Shown: in pieces, positions 1 through 9,287 of the stretch
Numbering within the stretch: position 1 is the stretch's first letter
How the letters are laid out: each line of letters opens with the position of its first letter
Assembly: GCA_035356615.1 (NCBI GenBank)
Contig: DAOQSN010000010.1
Location: 1-64,000, forward strand
DNA length: 64,000 bases
DNA from: JAKQDH01 sp029558835
GTDB taxonomy: Bacteria > Planctomycetota > Phycisphaerae > UBA1845
Direction of reading: 5' to 3'
Position numbers and translations under genes: made by a program
The notes under the pieces: generated by a model
Databases searched by the model: none
Seen by the model: the letters and a program-made list of their open reading frames with translations, nothing else
What the model was told of the DNA's origin: nothing

Positions 1-100
1 CGCCGGACGCCTGCGCCGACTGACCGGGCAACCCCGCCAGCACACCACCGGCACCGACGGTGCCGAGCGTCTTGATGAAATCCCGTCGGTTCAAGGCCAT
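1..100 (-). CDS. Tat-exported protein, N-terminal fragment
   Basis: Reading from an ATG at 98-100 back to the window edge gives about 33 residues beginning MALNRRDFIKTLGTVGAGG. This is a twin-arginine (Tat) signal peptide: an RRDFIK motif, a Gly/Ala-rich hydrophobic stretch and an AQA-type cleavage site. A GGGAGG ribosome site lies a few bases upstream. Only the leader is visible, so the mature product cannot be named. Because it follows two multihaem cytochrome genes on the same strand, a periplasmic iron-sulfur or molybdo-subunit of the same electron-transfer complex is the natural guess. This guess is inference. Confidence 0.75.
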   Translation of the reverse strand, partial: MALNRRDFIKTLGTVGAGGVLAGLPGQSAQASG

Positions 101-370
101 TCAATACACCTCCCGATCGTCTTGTGGCCAGCAGTGTCACCGTGCGGGCGCTAGCGCCCCGCCCGCCGGCCCCGCATTCCGCGTGCCGTGCCGTGTAAGG
201 GCGAGGTAACCCCCGATCTCTCCGGTCCGCGGATGCCGTTCCTTGTCGCGACCGCAGTCGCGGGCGTGTGTAGCCCTCTCCCCGGTGACATGTGCGGAGC
301 GCCGGGTCAGACATGCCGCCAACGCCGGACACGTTCACTTGTCGTCGCCTTGCCTGCGGCCCCTGCCTCG
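101..370. other. Intergenic gap with a perfect palindrome
   Basis: The gap between the 19-haem cytochrome gene and the Tat-leader gene holds no supported gene. A perfect 14-base palindrome, GGGCGCTAGCGCCC, sits at 146-159. It could be a hairpin in the transcript between the two genes or a protein-binding site. Confidence 0.4.
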
Positions 371-3292
371 TCAGCGGTACGCGAAGATCATAGCGTATAT
401 GATTAAACCAATCAGCGTCAAGCCGATCAGCAGGGCCGCTCCGCCGAACACCCGTGCCGCCCGCGTCATGCCGAGCGGCGGAGCGGGTTCCAGCCGGGCG
501 GCCAAGCCGCCCGCCGCCGTAAGTTCCTCGTACTCCCGCGGGCGGTCGTGCCTGAACTCGTCCAACGGCATCGATCCCGTGAACACCACCGTGTCCATTG
601 GGAACTTGTCCGGGCGGAAATGCGAATTGAAGAAGTGGACGGTGAAGATGAAGCCCGTGGCCAGCAGCGCTTCGTCGCTATGGATGAGCTGCGCGACGTT
701 GATCGACCAGCCCGGCAGAAACCGCGTGAAAAACACGGGGAACCACAGGCATAGCCCCGTGCTCCCGATGATCGCGACGCCCCAGAACACCGCGAAGTAG
801 TCGAACTTCTCCCAGTACGTCCAGCGCCCGTAATGCGGCCGCGACCCCAGACCCAGGAACCACTTGACCGTCTGCCCGAACTCCCGCACGTCGCGCCAGG
901 TGGGCAGCATCGTGTCCGGGCCGAACAGGAACTTGAACCAGGACCCGCCGCCGCGCCGTTGCCGGCACCGCAGGTCCCACACATGGGTCACGAAGTACCC
1001 GAACGTCGCCACCGCGCAGACCCGATGGATCCACCCGGCCGTCTCCACCCCGCCCAGCGCTCCCGCCAGCGCCGCCGCCCACCCGGCATAGGAGAACTTG
1101 ATCATCATGCCCGTGACGGCCAGCCCGAAGAAGCTCAGGATCACGATCAGGTGCAGCACTCGGTGCAGCGGTGTGAAGCGCTGGACGTACGGTCCCTCCG
1201 CCGTGACGGCGGCCATGGCTTCCCGCCGTTGCCTCCGCATCTTCCACGAGCGCGGCAGCCACAACAGCGTATGCAACCAGAAGAAGCTGAACGTTCCCAC
1301 CAACAGCGTTGTCATGAACAGGTACGTGTAATGTAACGCCGGGTAGCGATGGGGGTCGTGGTGAGTGGCGTGCGTCAGATAGCCCGCGAAGCGCCGGTGC
1401 GAGCCCGGGTGGCACTTGCCGCAGGTGGCTACGATGTTCTGCCGCGACAGGTGGGACTCGGGATTTGCCGGCGGCAGAATGTCATGGGCCCCGTGGCAGT
1501 CGCTGCACTTGGCTGCCGCTGTCGCGCGTAACGCCGACGCCTGCCCGTGATACGTGTCGAAGTAGGTCCGCGTCAGTTCCTCGTGGCAATGCCCGCACTG
1601 GTCCAGGATCGCCCGCTTGAACTCCGGCACGTCGGCACGCACGACGGCGTGAGACGCATGGCAGTCCGCGCAGCCGGGCAGCCCCGGTTGCCCGGGCCCC
1701 GGGACGTAGCTAGGGTTCCCCTCTCGTGAGTGGATGCTCCGCATGAACTGCTCGTGCACGCCGTCGTGGCACCGTCCGCAGGTGGAGGGGAGATTGGCCG
1801 GGTGCACGCTCGACGACGGGTTGCTGCGCGGCAGCGGTTGGTGCGCGGTGTGGCAGTCGCTGCACATCGCCGTCACCGTGAGTCCACTGGCGCCGAGCCC
1901 TTTTCCGTGAATGCTCTCCCGGTACGACTCGATGATGTTCTGCGGCGCCGTGTGGGAGCGCACCGCGGCTGGGGCACCCGTGCGGTGACAGCGGGCGCAG
2001 AGCAGCGGCACGTTGCGGCTGAACGTCGGTGAGCCGCGCACCAGTTCCCGCAACGGGAGCGGCGCATTCTCCGTCACGGTATGTTCCAGCGTGTCGTGGC
2101 GCCCGTGACAGTCCGTGCAGGCGGGGGCATTCGGGTCGCCGGCGGCCGCCAGCATGCCGTGCGTGCTGCGCTGATGGCTGTCCACCTGGGCGGCATGGCA
2201 CACGGCGCAGTTCACCTTGTCGGTGATCGTCGCACACGACCGCGTCAGCGAGGGAGTGGCCCCGGTGTGGCATTGGGCACAGGACACCGCCTTGCGGCCG
2301 TGAATACTCCGCTGGTGTTCCTCCGCGTCGACGAACAGCGAGCGACCGTCGGCCTCCGCGGCGATCCGCCGGTCCGCGTGGCAGCGCAGGCAGTCGGCGT
2401 TGCTCATGTTCGTGTCGTAGAATACCTTGCGGACCTCGTGCGGCGAGTGACACTCCACGCAGATGGGCACCACACCCTGCTTCTCCCACAACTCGCCGGC
2501 CACCACCTTGCGGTGTACCTCCTCGATCAGTCCGTGGCATTGCATGCAGGTAGCCACCACGTTGTTCTTGTGGATGGACGAGCGCGGATCGGTGTGCGGC
2601 AGGATGTGGTGTCCGCCGTGGCAGCTCGTGCAGACGGCCGTCACCGTCAGGCCCTGCTGGAACAACCCCACTCCGTGAATGCTGTCGCGGTAGCGCTGAA
2701 ACACCTGCTCCTGCGGCAGTTCGTACGCACGTTCCACCGGGGCGCCCTCGGCGTGACACCGGCCGCACATCAACGGAATGTTAAACGGGGAGACCGCCGA
2801 ACGCGGGTGCGACAGCGGCAGAATGTAGTGGTCCCCGTGGCAGTCCTGGCAGCGCGGCGCGTGCGGGTTCTCCGCCTTGACGCGTTCACCGTGGGCGCTG
2901 CCCCAGTACCGGGCGATTGGTCCATCATCGTCCTCGTGGCACTGGCCGCAATCGACGCGCGCCAACTCGCGGGCGTGCGGGAACGTGTCCACGCCGCTGA
3001 GGTCCTGGTGGCAGTCCACACAGTCCATGACGTGGATCGCGTCTTCATACCGCGCCGGGTCCACGAACAGCGACACGCTGCGCCCGTCGCGCTCCGTCTT
3101 CAGCTCCGGACTGCCGTGGCACTTGAAGCAGTCGTCATTGTCTTGGGCGAGGAGACGTGCGTTGGCAAGGCACAGCGCGGCCGCCAGCGTTAAGCCCGTC
3201 CACTGCCGGGTTCCCGCCTGCCTCGTGATGCGCCGTACGCTCATGCTGGGTTCCTGCTGCGTTGCCGTGTCCACAAGGCGGACGACGGTCAC
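371..3292 (-). CDS. 19-haem cytochrome c fused to a b-type membrane domain (CbcL-like layout)
   Basis: A 973-residue exported protein with 19 CXXCH c-haem motifs spread over roughly residues 50-640. A membrane domain of several helices follows, with conserved histidines (for example HRVLHLIVI and WIHRV) typical of b-type cytochromes of the FdnI/HydC kind. The haem region is internally repeated: a block with SIHG, GLTVTAxC, then CH and LP motifs recurs. The same order of domains, c-haems then FdnI/HydC-like helices, is known from the Geobacter quinol oxidase CbcL, which has fewer haems. The GTG start overlaps the stop of the upstream cytochrome (GTGA), so the two are coupled. An ATG at 3244 would give a shorter, more usual signal peptide (MSVRRITRQ). 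Likely role: moving electrons between the quinone pool and periplasmic carriers. Confidence 0.85.
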   Translation of the reverse strand: MTVVRLVDTATQQEPSMSVRRITRQAGTRQWTGLTLAAALCLANARLLAQDNDDCFKCHGSPELKTERDGRSVSLFVDPARYEDAIHVMDCVDCHQDLSGVDTFPHARELARVDCGQCHEDDDGPIARYWGSAHGERVKAENPHAPRCQDCHGDHYILPLSHPRSAVSPFNIPLMCGRCHAEGAPVERAYELPQEQVFQRYRDSIHGVGLFQQGLTVTAVCTSCHGGHHILPHTDPRSSIHKNNVVATCMQCHGLIEEVHRKVVAGELWEKQGVVPICVECHSPHEVRKVFYDTNMSNADCLRCHADRRIAAEADGRSLFVDAEEHQRSIHGRKAVSCAQCHTGATPSLTRSCATITDKVNCAVCHAAQVDSHQRSTHGMLAAAGDPNAPACTDCHGRHDTLEHTVTENAPLPLRELVRGSPTFSRNVPLLCARCHRTGAPAAVRSHTAPQNIIESYRESIHGKGLGASGLTVTAMCSDCHTAHQPLPRSNPSSSVHPANLPSTCGRCHDGVHEQFMRSIHSREGNPSYVPGPGQPGLPGCADCHASHAVVRADVPEFKRAILDQCGHCHEELTRTYFDTYHGQASALRATAAAKCSDCHGAHDILPPANPESHLSRQNIVATCGKCHPGSHRRFAGYLTHATHHDPHRYPALHYTYLFMTTLLVGTFSFFWLHTLLWLPRSWKMRRQRREAMAAVTAEGPYVQRFTPLHRVLHLIVILSFFGLAVTGMMIKFSYAGWAAALAGALGGVETAGWIHRVCAVATFGYFVTHVWDLRCRQRRGGGSWFKFLFGPDTMLPTWRDVREFGQTVKWFLGLGSRPHYGRWTYWEKFDYFAVFWGVAIIGSTGLCLWFPVFFTRFLPGWSINVAQLIHSDEALLATGFIFTVHFFNSHFRPDKFPMDTVVFTGSMPLDEFRHDRPREYEELTAAGGLAARLEPAPPLGMTRAARVFGGAALLIGLTLIGLIIYAMIFAYR

Positions 3293-5289
3293 TGCTCGTT
3301 ACCCTGCTGCGCATCCTGTCCCTGCACCGCGCGCAGGACCAACCGTGCCGCCTCCAGGTTATGCAAAGGGCCGGCCCGTCGCAATGTCTCCAGCCACATC
3401 CTGCGCGTCGAGTCGGCCGGGGAGCCGACCTCAGTGAGCAGTTGATCGACTTCCTTCTCCCAGGCCGCCAGCGTGCCGCCGTATTCATCCTCATCGTGGC
3501 ACTCCAGGCAGCGGCGGTTGATGTTCGCCAGGGTAGCAGGCTCGGTCAGGTCATGGCAACCTTCGCACTCCACCGGGTCGGCCATCGGCTCCGGGGGGAG
3601 CTTCAGTCCCCCGAACGCCGCGAGCGTTCCCGCGCGGAACTGCGCCTGCAGGGTGTGGCATTCCGCGCAGGTCCGCCCCGGTGCCGGCCCCCCGGTATGG
3701 CATTGGTCGCAACGCAGATCCGCGTGCCCCTCCGGCAGCGGCGGGGCATGCTCGAACCGGCCATACTGGAGCAACACCCCCGTCCCCCCGGCGTCGGCCG
3801 GGTTCAGGAACGTGTGGCATAGATCGCAATCGTGCCGAATGGCGACGCCGTCCCGGTCCACGTGCCGCCCGTCGTGGCAGCGGTAGCAGCCCGGCGACAC
3901 CTTGTGGCCGATGTTGTCCGGATACGTGCGCCAATCCACCCGCATTTCCGGGAAGGCCACCTGCCGGAAGATGGCCTGCACGCCGTCCACGGCCTGGGCC
4001 AGCGACGCGTCCCGTGCCTCCGCGACGGCGGGGTAGTGCACCCGGTAGAAGGTCTGCAGGGCCGCCGCGATGCCGACCAGGGCTGCCGGCTCGTCGGCAT
4101 AAGGCCGGACGAGCGCCGCCACTGCCTCGCGCTTGATGAACGGCAGCTCGATGTCGATCCGCCCTAATGCCAGATACAGGTCCACCAACTCCGCCGGTGA
4201 AGCGAAGCGGTGGGCAGCACGATTGTGGCAGTCCATGCAGTCCATCTGCCGCTCCCGGCCCGCCGGCTTCGCGTCCGCCGCGGAGAGACCGTCCGAACGG
4301 AAGATCCGCACCGTCCCCGCCTCGTCGGTCATCTTCACCCACGGCACGTCCTGCAGCCCATCGTCCCGCGCGACGAACTCGATCAGCGTGGCGCGACACG
4401 TGTGCATATGGATGCCGTGTGGGCGACCCGTAGCCTGCCCGCCGCCGCCGATGTTGAGCAGCATCCGGATGTCCTGGCGCGCGCTCTGCTCATCCGTGGC
4501 GTACCGCGCCATTTCCCTGAGCCGTCCGCCAAAGAACTTCTCCGGCCAGTGGCACTCCTCGCACGTCTCCCGAGCCGGACGCAGGTGCCGGATGGCTGGC
4601 GGGATCGGCCGCGAGTACGTGTTGAACATCGTCGCAAACACCTGCCGCGTGCCCGACAGCTTCGACTTCACGAACCAGCTCGCCCCCGCGCCGATGTGAC
4701 ACTCCGCGCATGGGACGCGCGCGTGTCCCGAGTGCTCGTGCGTCGTGGCCTGCGGCTTCATTACCGCATGGCAGGCATGTCCGCAGAACTGCGTCGAGTC
4801 GGTGTAGTGGTAGCCGTGATAGCCGCTCACCGCGACGGCCGGCAGGAACACGATCGAGCCGAAAACGAAGAACTTGGCCGCCGCCCGCTGGGCGGGATCA
4901 TGCAGATCAAGGCGGGGAAACCGGAAGACGAGCTTCTGCGCCGGGTCATGGCGGCGCAGGCGCCAACTCTTCCCCAGCGTCCCCAGCGGCATCAGCAGCA
5001 GCCCCAGCAGCAGCAACCCCGGCAGGAGCATGTAACCCACGATGTCCACATAGGCGTTGCTGGCGGGCGTCACAATCTGGAACAGCGCGAAGGTCAGCAG
5101 CAACGTGACGGCCGACACCGCCAGAAAAGCGCCGAGCAGGGTCACCGCGTTGACCCACACGGGCTTGGGATTGCGGGGCGCGTCGCCGTTTCCTCCGCGG
5201 CCATCCGCCGGTCGCCCCGGCGTCACCCTACCCGGTACCCCTGGCCGCCTGATGGGGGGCTGCTTGCGATCCTGTGGTTGTCGTGCCAT
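3289..5289 (-). CDS. NapC/NirT-like membrane-anchored 10-haem cytochrome c
   Basis: A 666-residue protein. After a Pro/Arg-rich cytoplasmic start come two hydrophobic helices (about residues 50-105) and a third near 145-165. Then a NapC/NrfH-type haem domain opens with an unusual CGHACH site (CX3CH), followed by nine CXXCH motifs. The segment HEHSGHARVPCAECHIGA resembles NapC/NrfH quinol dehydrogenases. Members of this family oxidise membrane quinols and hand the electrons to periplasmic cytochromes; Geobacter ImcH is a related multihaem example. It is the first gene of a minus-strand cluster and overlaps the next by four bases. Direction of electron flow and partner are inference. Confidence 0.83.
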   Translation of the reverse strand: MARQPQDRKQPPIRRPGVPGRVTPGRPADGRGGNGDAPRNPKPVWVNAVTLLGAFLAVSAVTLLLTFALFQIVTPASNAYVDIVGYMLLPGLLLLGLLLMPLGTLGKSWRLRRHDPAQKLVFRFPRLDLHDPAQRAAAKFFVFGSIVFLPAVAVSGYHGYHYTDSTQFCGHACHAVMKPQATTHEHSGHARVPCAECHIGAGASWFVKSKLSGTRQVFATMFNTYSRPIPPAIRHLRPARETCEECHWPEKFFGGRLREMARYATDEQSARQDIRMLLNIGGGGQATGRPHGIHMHTCRATLIEFVARDDGLQDVPWVKMTDEAGTVRIFRSDGLSAADAKPAGRERQMDCMDCHNRAAHRFASPAELVDLYLALGRIDIELPFIKREAVAALVRPYADEPAALVGIAAALQTFYRVHYPAVAEARDASLAQAVDGVQAIFRQVAFPEMRVDWRTYPDNIGHKVSPGCYRCHDGRHVDRDGVAIRHDCDLCHTFLNPADAGGTGVLLQYGRFEHAPPLPEGHADLRCDQCHTGGPAPGRTCAECHTLQAQFRAGTLAAFGGLKLPPEPMADPVECEGCHDLTEPATLANINRRCLECHDEDEYGGTLAAWEKEVDQLLTEVGSPADSTRRMWLETLRRAGPLHNLEAARLVLRAVQGQDAQQGNEQ

Positions 5290-5349
5290 AGCGTTTCACC
5301 CCGCGCTCAGACGCGCGTCGAGCCGGCAACGTCGGCCCCCGCGGGCCCT

Positions 5350-5378
5350 GTAGCGTCGGCCCCCCGCGACCGACGTAG
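5350..5378. repeat. Family C palindrome, copy 1
   Basis: Short imperfect palindrome of the form GTAGCGTCGG, C-rich loop, CCGACGTAG. Similar copies lie at 20849-20875, 27182-27210, 39101-39129 and 44329-44356, with a related direct repeat at 56644-56692. Confidence 0.6.
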
Positions 5379-5866
5379 GACACCGCAAACCCACTGGCTC
5401 TCCGGTCATCAATAGCGGTCCCACTACGCTCCAGGCTGTTTGAGACTGTCCCGCGAGTTCCTCTGCGGGCTGTCAAGCGCATCCCAAGTTAGTTGCCAAC
5501 TCTCGACCCCCGGCCAGGGTCCCGGCGGCCCGGTATGCCCGCACGCCAAGCGTACCGGGACATCCCCGGTTACTCCAGTGGGCAATTTGCATACCTGTCG
5601 ATAGCTTTCTCTGTTACTCGGCTCTGCAAGCTCGAGCACCGCCCTCCACGTCCACGTTGGGAGACCGCTGTGCCCGGCTTTGTGGTTCCTCACGGGCGAG
5701 GTCGAAGGCTCTCGTGGATCGGCGAGATTGCTCCGAACCGTTGGCGGTCACAGCGCTGGCGGGCGGGCTTGTAACGGTAGTGAGGCAAACATCCCACGGC
5801 ATCTCGCGCCCACACGCGTGTGGCTCAATTTACCGTGATGGCATGTCCGCGCGTTGATTCTCGTCG

Positions 5867-5894
5867 TTGACGCGCGCGCCGCGAGCATTACTAT
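5867..5894 (+). promoter_or_regulatory. Candidate sigma-70-type promoter for the 8-haem cytochrome
   Basis: TTGACG at 5867-5872 and TACTAT at 5889-5894 are 16 bases apart and point at the cytochrome gene starting at 6103. The predicted leader would be about 200 bases. Confidence 0.4.
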
Positions 5895-6102
5895 CAGCGG
5901 AGCACACGTGCTCCTGCCGACGGGCGCGGGACCGGCTGGGCGGGGTGCCATCTGGTTGCGCATCGAGACGGGTTTGGCAAGACAACTCGGCGGACGTGGT
6001 GGCGCGGTGCTGGCGGCGCGGGTGCCATGCAAGAACATCGCAGGGGCATCCGGCACGCCCGAAGGAATTTCGACGCTGTGGGTGCAAAACGGAGATACAG
6101 CC

Positions 6103-7302
6103 ATGAACGGTAGCAAAGGGAGTGTGCTGAAACTGATTGCGGCATGCTTGCCGGTGGCGGCATGCTTCATGTGGATGACCGGGTGCCCGGGGCCGCAACC
6201 CGAGTGCGTCATCGACGCCGATTGCCCCGGCGGGCAGGTCTGCGACGACGGGGAGTGCGTGGCGGGACCGGTGGGGCCGGCGGCTACGTTCCCCACCAGC
6301 CTGCATCGCACGCGGGCGGGTAAGCAGTACTTCTACGAGGGGACGGAGGCTCAGCCCGGTTTCCTCACCCTGACCGGCGTGGCGTACGATGCGCTGGCGT
6401 GCAGCAACTGCCACCCCAGCAGCAATCTGCGCGCGGACGGGACCGCGTGGGACGCTACGGTCGGCGCCACCTGCGCCGATTGTCACGCGGACCCGGCGAA
6501 CCCCACGGGCGACGTCGCCGACGCCGTCTGTTTGGGGTGTCATTCGCGCCAAGGCGCCGAGCAGGATGTGATGAGCGACGTCCACCGCGACTTGGGCTAC
6601 GGCTGCGTCGATTGCCACAGCGCGCTGGAGATGCACGGCGACGGCAGGGCCTACAACTCGCTGTTCGAGGCGGGCGCGATGGACACGAAGTGCGAGAACT
6701 GCCACATCGAGGACGGCCAGGCCGGGGCGCCGCCGACCAACTCCGCTCATACGATTCACGCCAACACCGTGGAATGCTCGGCCTGCCACGTGCAGTCGGT
6801 GATTACCTGCTACAACTGCCACTTCGAGTCGGAGGTGGCCGGGGCGGGCAAGCGCTTCTTCTCGCCGCCGCGGACGGGGTTCAAGTTCCTCGTCAACCGC
6901 AACGGCAAGGTCAACACGGCCACGTTCCAAGCGCTGGTCTACGAGGGGCAGACGTTTTACGTCATCGCGCCGTACTACGCGCACGGCATCACGGCCTCGC
7001 CGCGCTGCGACAGTTGCCACAACAACGCGGCCGCCCAGGAATACGCCGTGACGGGTGTCATGACGGTGACGCAGTGGGACGCGGCCACGGGCACGCTCAC
7101 GGGACCCACCGGCACCATTCCAGTCCCGCCGGATTGGATCACGGCGTTGCGGTTCGACTTCCTGGACTACACGGGCGATCCCGCCACGCCGATCGCCGAG
7201 ACGGATCCGACGCTGTGGCAGTTCCTGAAGACGGAAGCGGACCTGACGCAGATGCTCTTCGCCGAGCCGCTGACGCAAGAACAGATCGAGCGGCTGGAGT
7301 AG
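6103..7302 (+). CDS. 8-haem cytochrome c lipoprotein
   Basis: 399 residues. The start is ATG 6103 because GGAG lies eight bases upstream and the product then begins with a lipoprotein signal ending in MTGC. A Cys-rich stretch (DADCPGGQVCDDGEC) follows the anchor. Eight CXXCH sites (CSNCH, CADCH, CLGCH, CVDCH, CENCH, CSACH, CYNCH, CDSCH) bind c-type haem. The last third, after CDSCH, is haem-free. The gene is divergent from the quinone-linked cytochrome operon, so it may be the periplasmic or outer-membrane partner that accepts its electrons. It is not a recognised enzyme such as nitrite reductase: no catalytic haem variant is visible. Confidence 0.85.
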   Translation: MNGSKGSVLKLIAACLPVAACFMWMTGCPGPQPECVIDADCPGGQVCDDGECVAGPVGPAATFPTSLHRTRAGKQYFYEGTEAQPGFLTLTGVAYDALACSNCHPSSNLRADGTAWDATVGATCADCHADPANPTGDVADAVCLGCHSRQGAEQDVMSDVHRDLGYGCVDCHSALEMHGDGRAYNSLFEAGAMDTKCENCHIEDGQAGAPPTNSAHTIHANTVECSACHVQSVITCYNCHFESEVAGAGKRFFSPPRTGFKFLVNRNGKVNTATFQALVYEGQTFYVIAPYYAHGITASPRCDSCHNNAAAQEYAVTGVMTVTQWDAATGTLTGPTGTIPVPPDWITALRFDFLDYTGDPATPIAETDPTLWQFLKTEADLTQMLFAEPLTQEQIERLE

Positions 7303-7326
7303 CGCCGGCGTTCGTCGCTGGCACCT

Positions 7327-7447
7327 GTTTAGCGTCTTCGATGTAGCGGATGCCATGCTTTCCCGCGACCGCGGTCGCGGGTAAGCATGCCTCTGCGGCC
7401 GCGGCACACGCCCACCCCCGCCTGCGGCGGGTGAGGGCATGGCACCC
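7327..7447 (+). repeat. Family A repeat, copy A1
   Basis: About 120 bases with nested hairpins. It opens GTTTAGCGTC, carries the palindrome CCCGCGACCGCGGTCGCGGG and then a second hairpin of CCCACCCCCGCC type, and ends in GGCATGGCACCC. It matches A2 (17998-18127) and A3 (19777-19906) along its length. It lies between convergent genes. Confidence 0.8.
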
Positions 7448-7554
7448 GCGCCGTGCGGGGACGGTCGCCGGCGGGCCTGCATGCGGCCGGTGGCTTGACT
7501 GCGGGCGCCATTGTGGAACACGGTGCTCGAGCGGAGAGTTGGTACCGATCCTGT

Positions 7555-9120
7555 TCAACTTGTCGTGCAGGCGCTGTCGGGTACGCCCGGCAGTGCCTGG
7601 ACCACGCGCAGGTCGCCACCGCGGCTCAGGTCCACGGAAACGTCGGTCTCCGACCCGTCGCCGTTGAGCGGCACTACCGTCGGGCTGGTGTGTCGGCCGG
7701 GATTAGCGCGCCATACCCGCGCCAGCGTCCCGTCTGAGAGTCTCACGTAACTCCCCACGGGGAACAGCGACATACAGTCCAGCATGTTCCGCATGACGTT
7801 GCAGTCGATGCGGCACCGGTGGACCTCGTGCAGCAGGTTCACCATCGCCTGGTACGGGCTGACGGGCGCCCGGTAAGGGCGATGGGACGTCATGGCAACG
7901 TAGGTGTCGGCGGCCGCCACCAGGCGCGCGAAAGGGTGAATGAACAGACGATGCCGGCCCCGTGGATACCCGGAGCAGTCACCGCGCTCGTGCACCTGGT
8001 ACGCGATCATCATGGCCACTTTGCTGAGCCCGTGCTGACGCTCGAGGAAGTCGAGGCTGTGGATCGGGTGGCGACGCACCTCGAACTGCTCGTCGGGGGT
8101 GAGCGCCCGCGGCGCGAGCCGAAGTTGCTCGGGCACGCGTAACATGCCGATGTCCTGGAGCAATGCCCCCAGGCCGATCTCCACGATCTGCTCCGGCGGT
8201 AGCGAAAGCTGCCCGGCAATTTCGACCGACACGGCCGCCACGTTCAGGGCATGCTGGTACAGGTACTCACCTGGGGCCTGCTTCAGCTTCAGGATGACGG
8301 GCAGCAGGCCCGCATCCAGACGCAGGAAGTCCAGAAACTGCCCGACGACGCCGCGCGCGGCGTTCAGGGCGGCCGGACGACCGTGCAGCAAGTCATCCGT
8401 TACGTCGGCGACCCGTTCCAACGCCTCGGCGTACCGCTCCGTGGCCCCGCTCGCCTCGGTGCGGAAGTCTGCCAGTCCGAGCTTGGCCGCGTAGAGCCTG
8501 CGGGTGTTGGGCGTCAGGTCTTGCTGCGGCTTGGTGCCCAGGAAGTCGTCGAGCTCCCGAATGATCGCCGAGGGCCCCGCTGACCCTGGGGCCGCTGGAG
8601 AGGGGGGAGCGACCGAAGTCTGCACCTCATACACGCCCTGCTGGCGCAGGCGTGCCAGGAACCCATGGGTGACCACCATCCCCGCAGCCAGCAAGAGCAC
8701 GCCGTCCCCCGTGTACAGGGGACGGGAGAGGCGTTCCCCGACGCGGAGGCGCTCCACGGGCTTAATCACCACGTGGCCTTCCGTTGCGGGTGCGGCTGCG
8801 AAGTCGACTACTGCGTCAGCGTCGCCGTTGGGGTCGCCCCACGTTGGTTCCAGCGGGTCGCGGCCGAGTGGGTTGGTCGGCTCGGCGGGAGCGCGTACCT
8901 CGAAGAAGATGGGCGGCCAATCGTCGGTACCGAAGACGCCGGCGTACCGGCGCTCACCGATCACGTCGAGGTCGCGCTCCTGCAGCACCCTCCCGGCAGG
9001 CAGCAGCACGTGCCCCTGCTCGTCGCGCAGCGCGGCCGGCAACACATCACCGACCGTCAGGGCGGAGGTGTCGATCCGTCGCAGCGTGGCTTCCGTGGAT
9101 TGGCTTTCGGTGCCCTGCAT
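7555..9120 (-). CDS. HD-GYP-type protein with degenerate metal site
   Basis: 521 residues. Two related N-terminal modules (about 20-65 and 123-168: LTVGDVLPAAL and LRVGERLSRPL) precede a linker and an HD-GYP domain at about 275-460. HD-GYP enzymes hydrolyse cyclic di-GMP. Recognisable landmarks are H290, H351, H377 and the GYP triplet (384-386). The HD signature, however, reads QD (Q322, D323) and the usual HHE reads VHE (V376), so two metal-ligand histidines are missing. The protein may bind rather than cleave the nucleotide, or act as a regulator. It is a single gene ending near repeat A1. Confidence is high for the family, low for catalytic activity. Confidence 0.8.
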   Translation of the reverse strand: MQGTESQSTEATLRRIDTSALTVGDVLPAALRDEQGHVLLPAGRVLQERDLDVIGERRYAGVFGTDDWPPIFFEVRAPAEPTNPLGRDPLEPTWGDPNGDADAVVDFAAAPATEGHVVIKPVERLRVGERLSRPLYTGDGVLLLAAGMVVTHGFLARLRQQGVYEVQTSVAPPSPAAPGSAGPSAIIRELDDFLGTKPQQDLTPNTRRLYAAKLGLADFRTEASGATERYAEALERVADVTDDLLHGRPAALNAARGVVGQFLDFLRLDAGLLPVILKLKQAPGEYLYQHALNVAAVSVEIAGQLSLPPEQIVEIGLGALLQDIGMLRVPEQLRLAPRALTPDEQFEVRRHPIHSLDFLERQHGLSKVAMMIAYQVHERGDCSGYPRGRHRLFIHPFARLVAAADTYVAMTSHRPYRAPVSPYQAMVNLLHEVHRCRIDCNVMRNMLDCMSLFPVGSYVRLSDGTLARVWRANPGRHTSPTVVPLNGDGSETDVSVDLSRGGDLRVVQALPGVPDSACTTS

Positions 9121-9258
9121 AGTATTCCACTGACGCCGTGAAGGGGGTGGTCGAGGCGAACGTGCTCGGCGGCGTCCATAGAAGCATACGATATCCCACC
9201 TGCTAGTGCAGTCCCACTTTACGGACAGGCTCGATTGCCACGCAACGCCGTTGGCGGC

Positions 9259-9287
9259 TTGACTCCTACCGAAGGCTTTGATATAGT
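9259..9287 (+). promoter_or_regulatory. Strong sigma-70-type promoter of the SPFH operon
   Basis: TTGACT at 9259-9264 and TATAGT at 9282-9287 are separated by exactly 17 bases, close to the consensus. The SPFH gene starts 33 bases further on behind an AGGAGG ribosome site (9307-9312). Confidence 0.7.

Larger units (their letters stand above)
5290..6102. other. Divergent intergenic region between cytochrome genes
   Basis: About 800 bases separate the minus-strand cytochrome operon from the plus-strand lipoprotein cytochrome. No convincing gene is present. It contains a palindrome of family C near 5350-5378 and a good plus-strand promoter candidate at 5867-5894. An open frame runs upstream of the cytochrome start, but it lacks a signal peptide and a ribosome site. 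Confidence 0.5.

Noticed and set aside
5854..6102. Longer N-terminus for the 8-haem cytochrome
   Set aside because: No ribosome site, and it would bury a clear lipoprotein signal peptide that starts at 6103.
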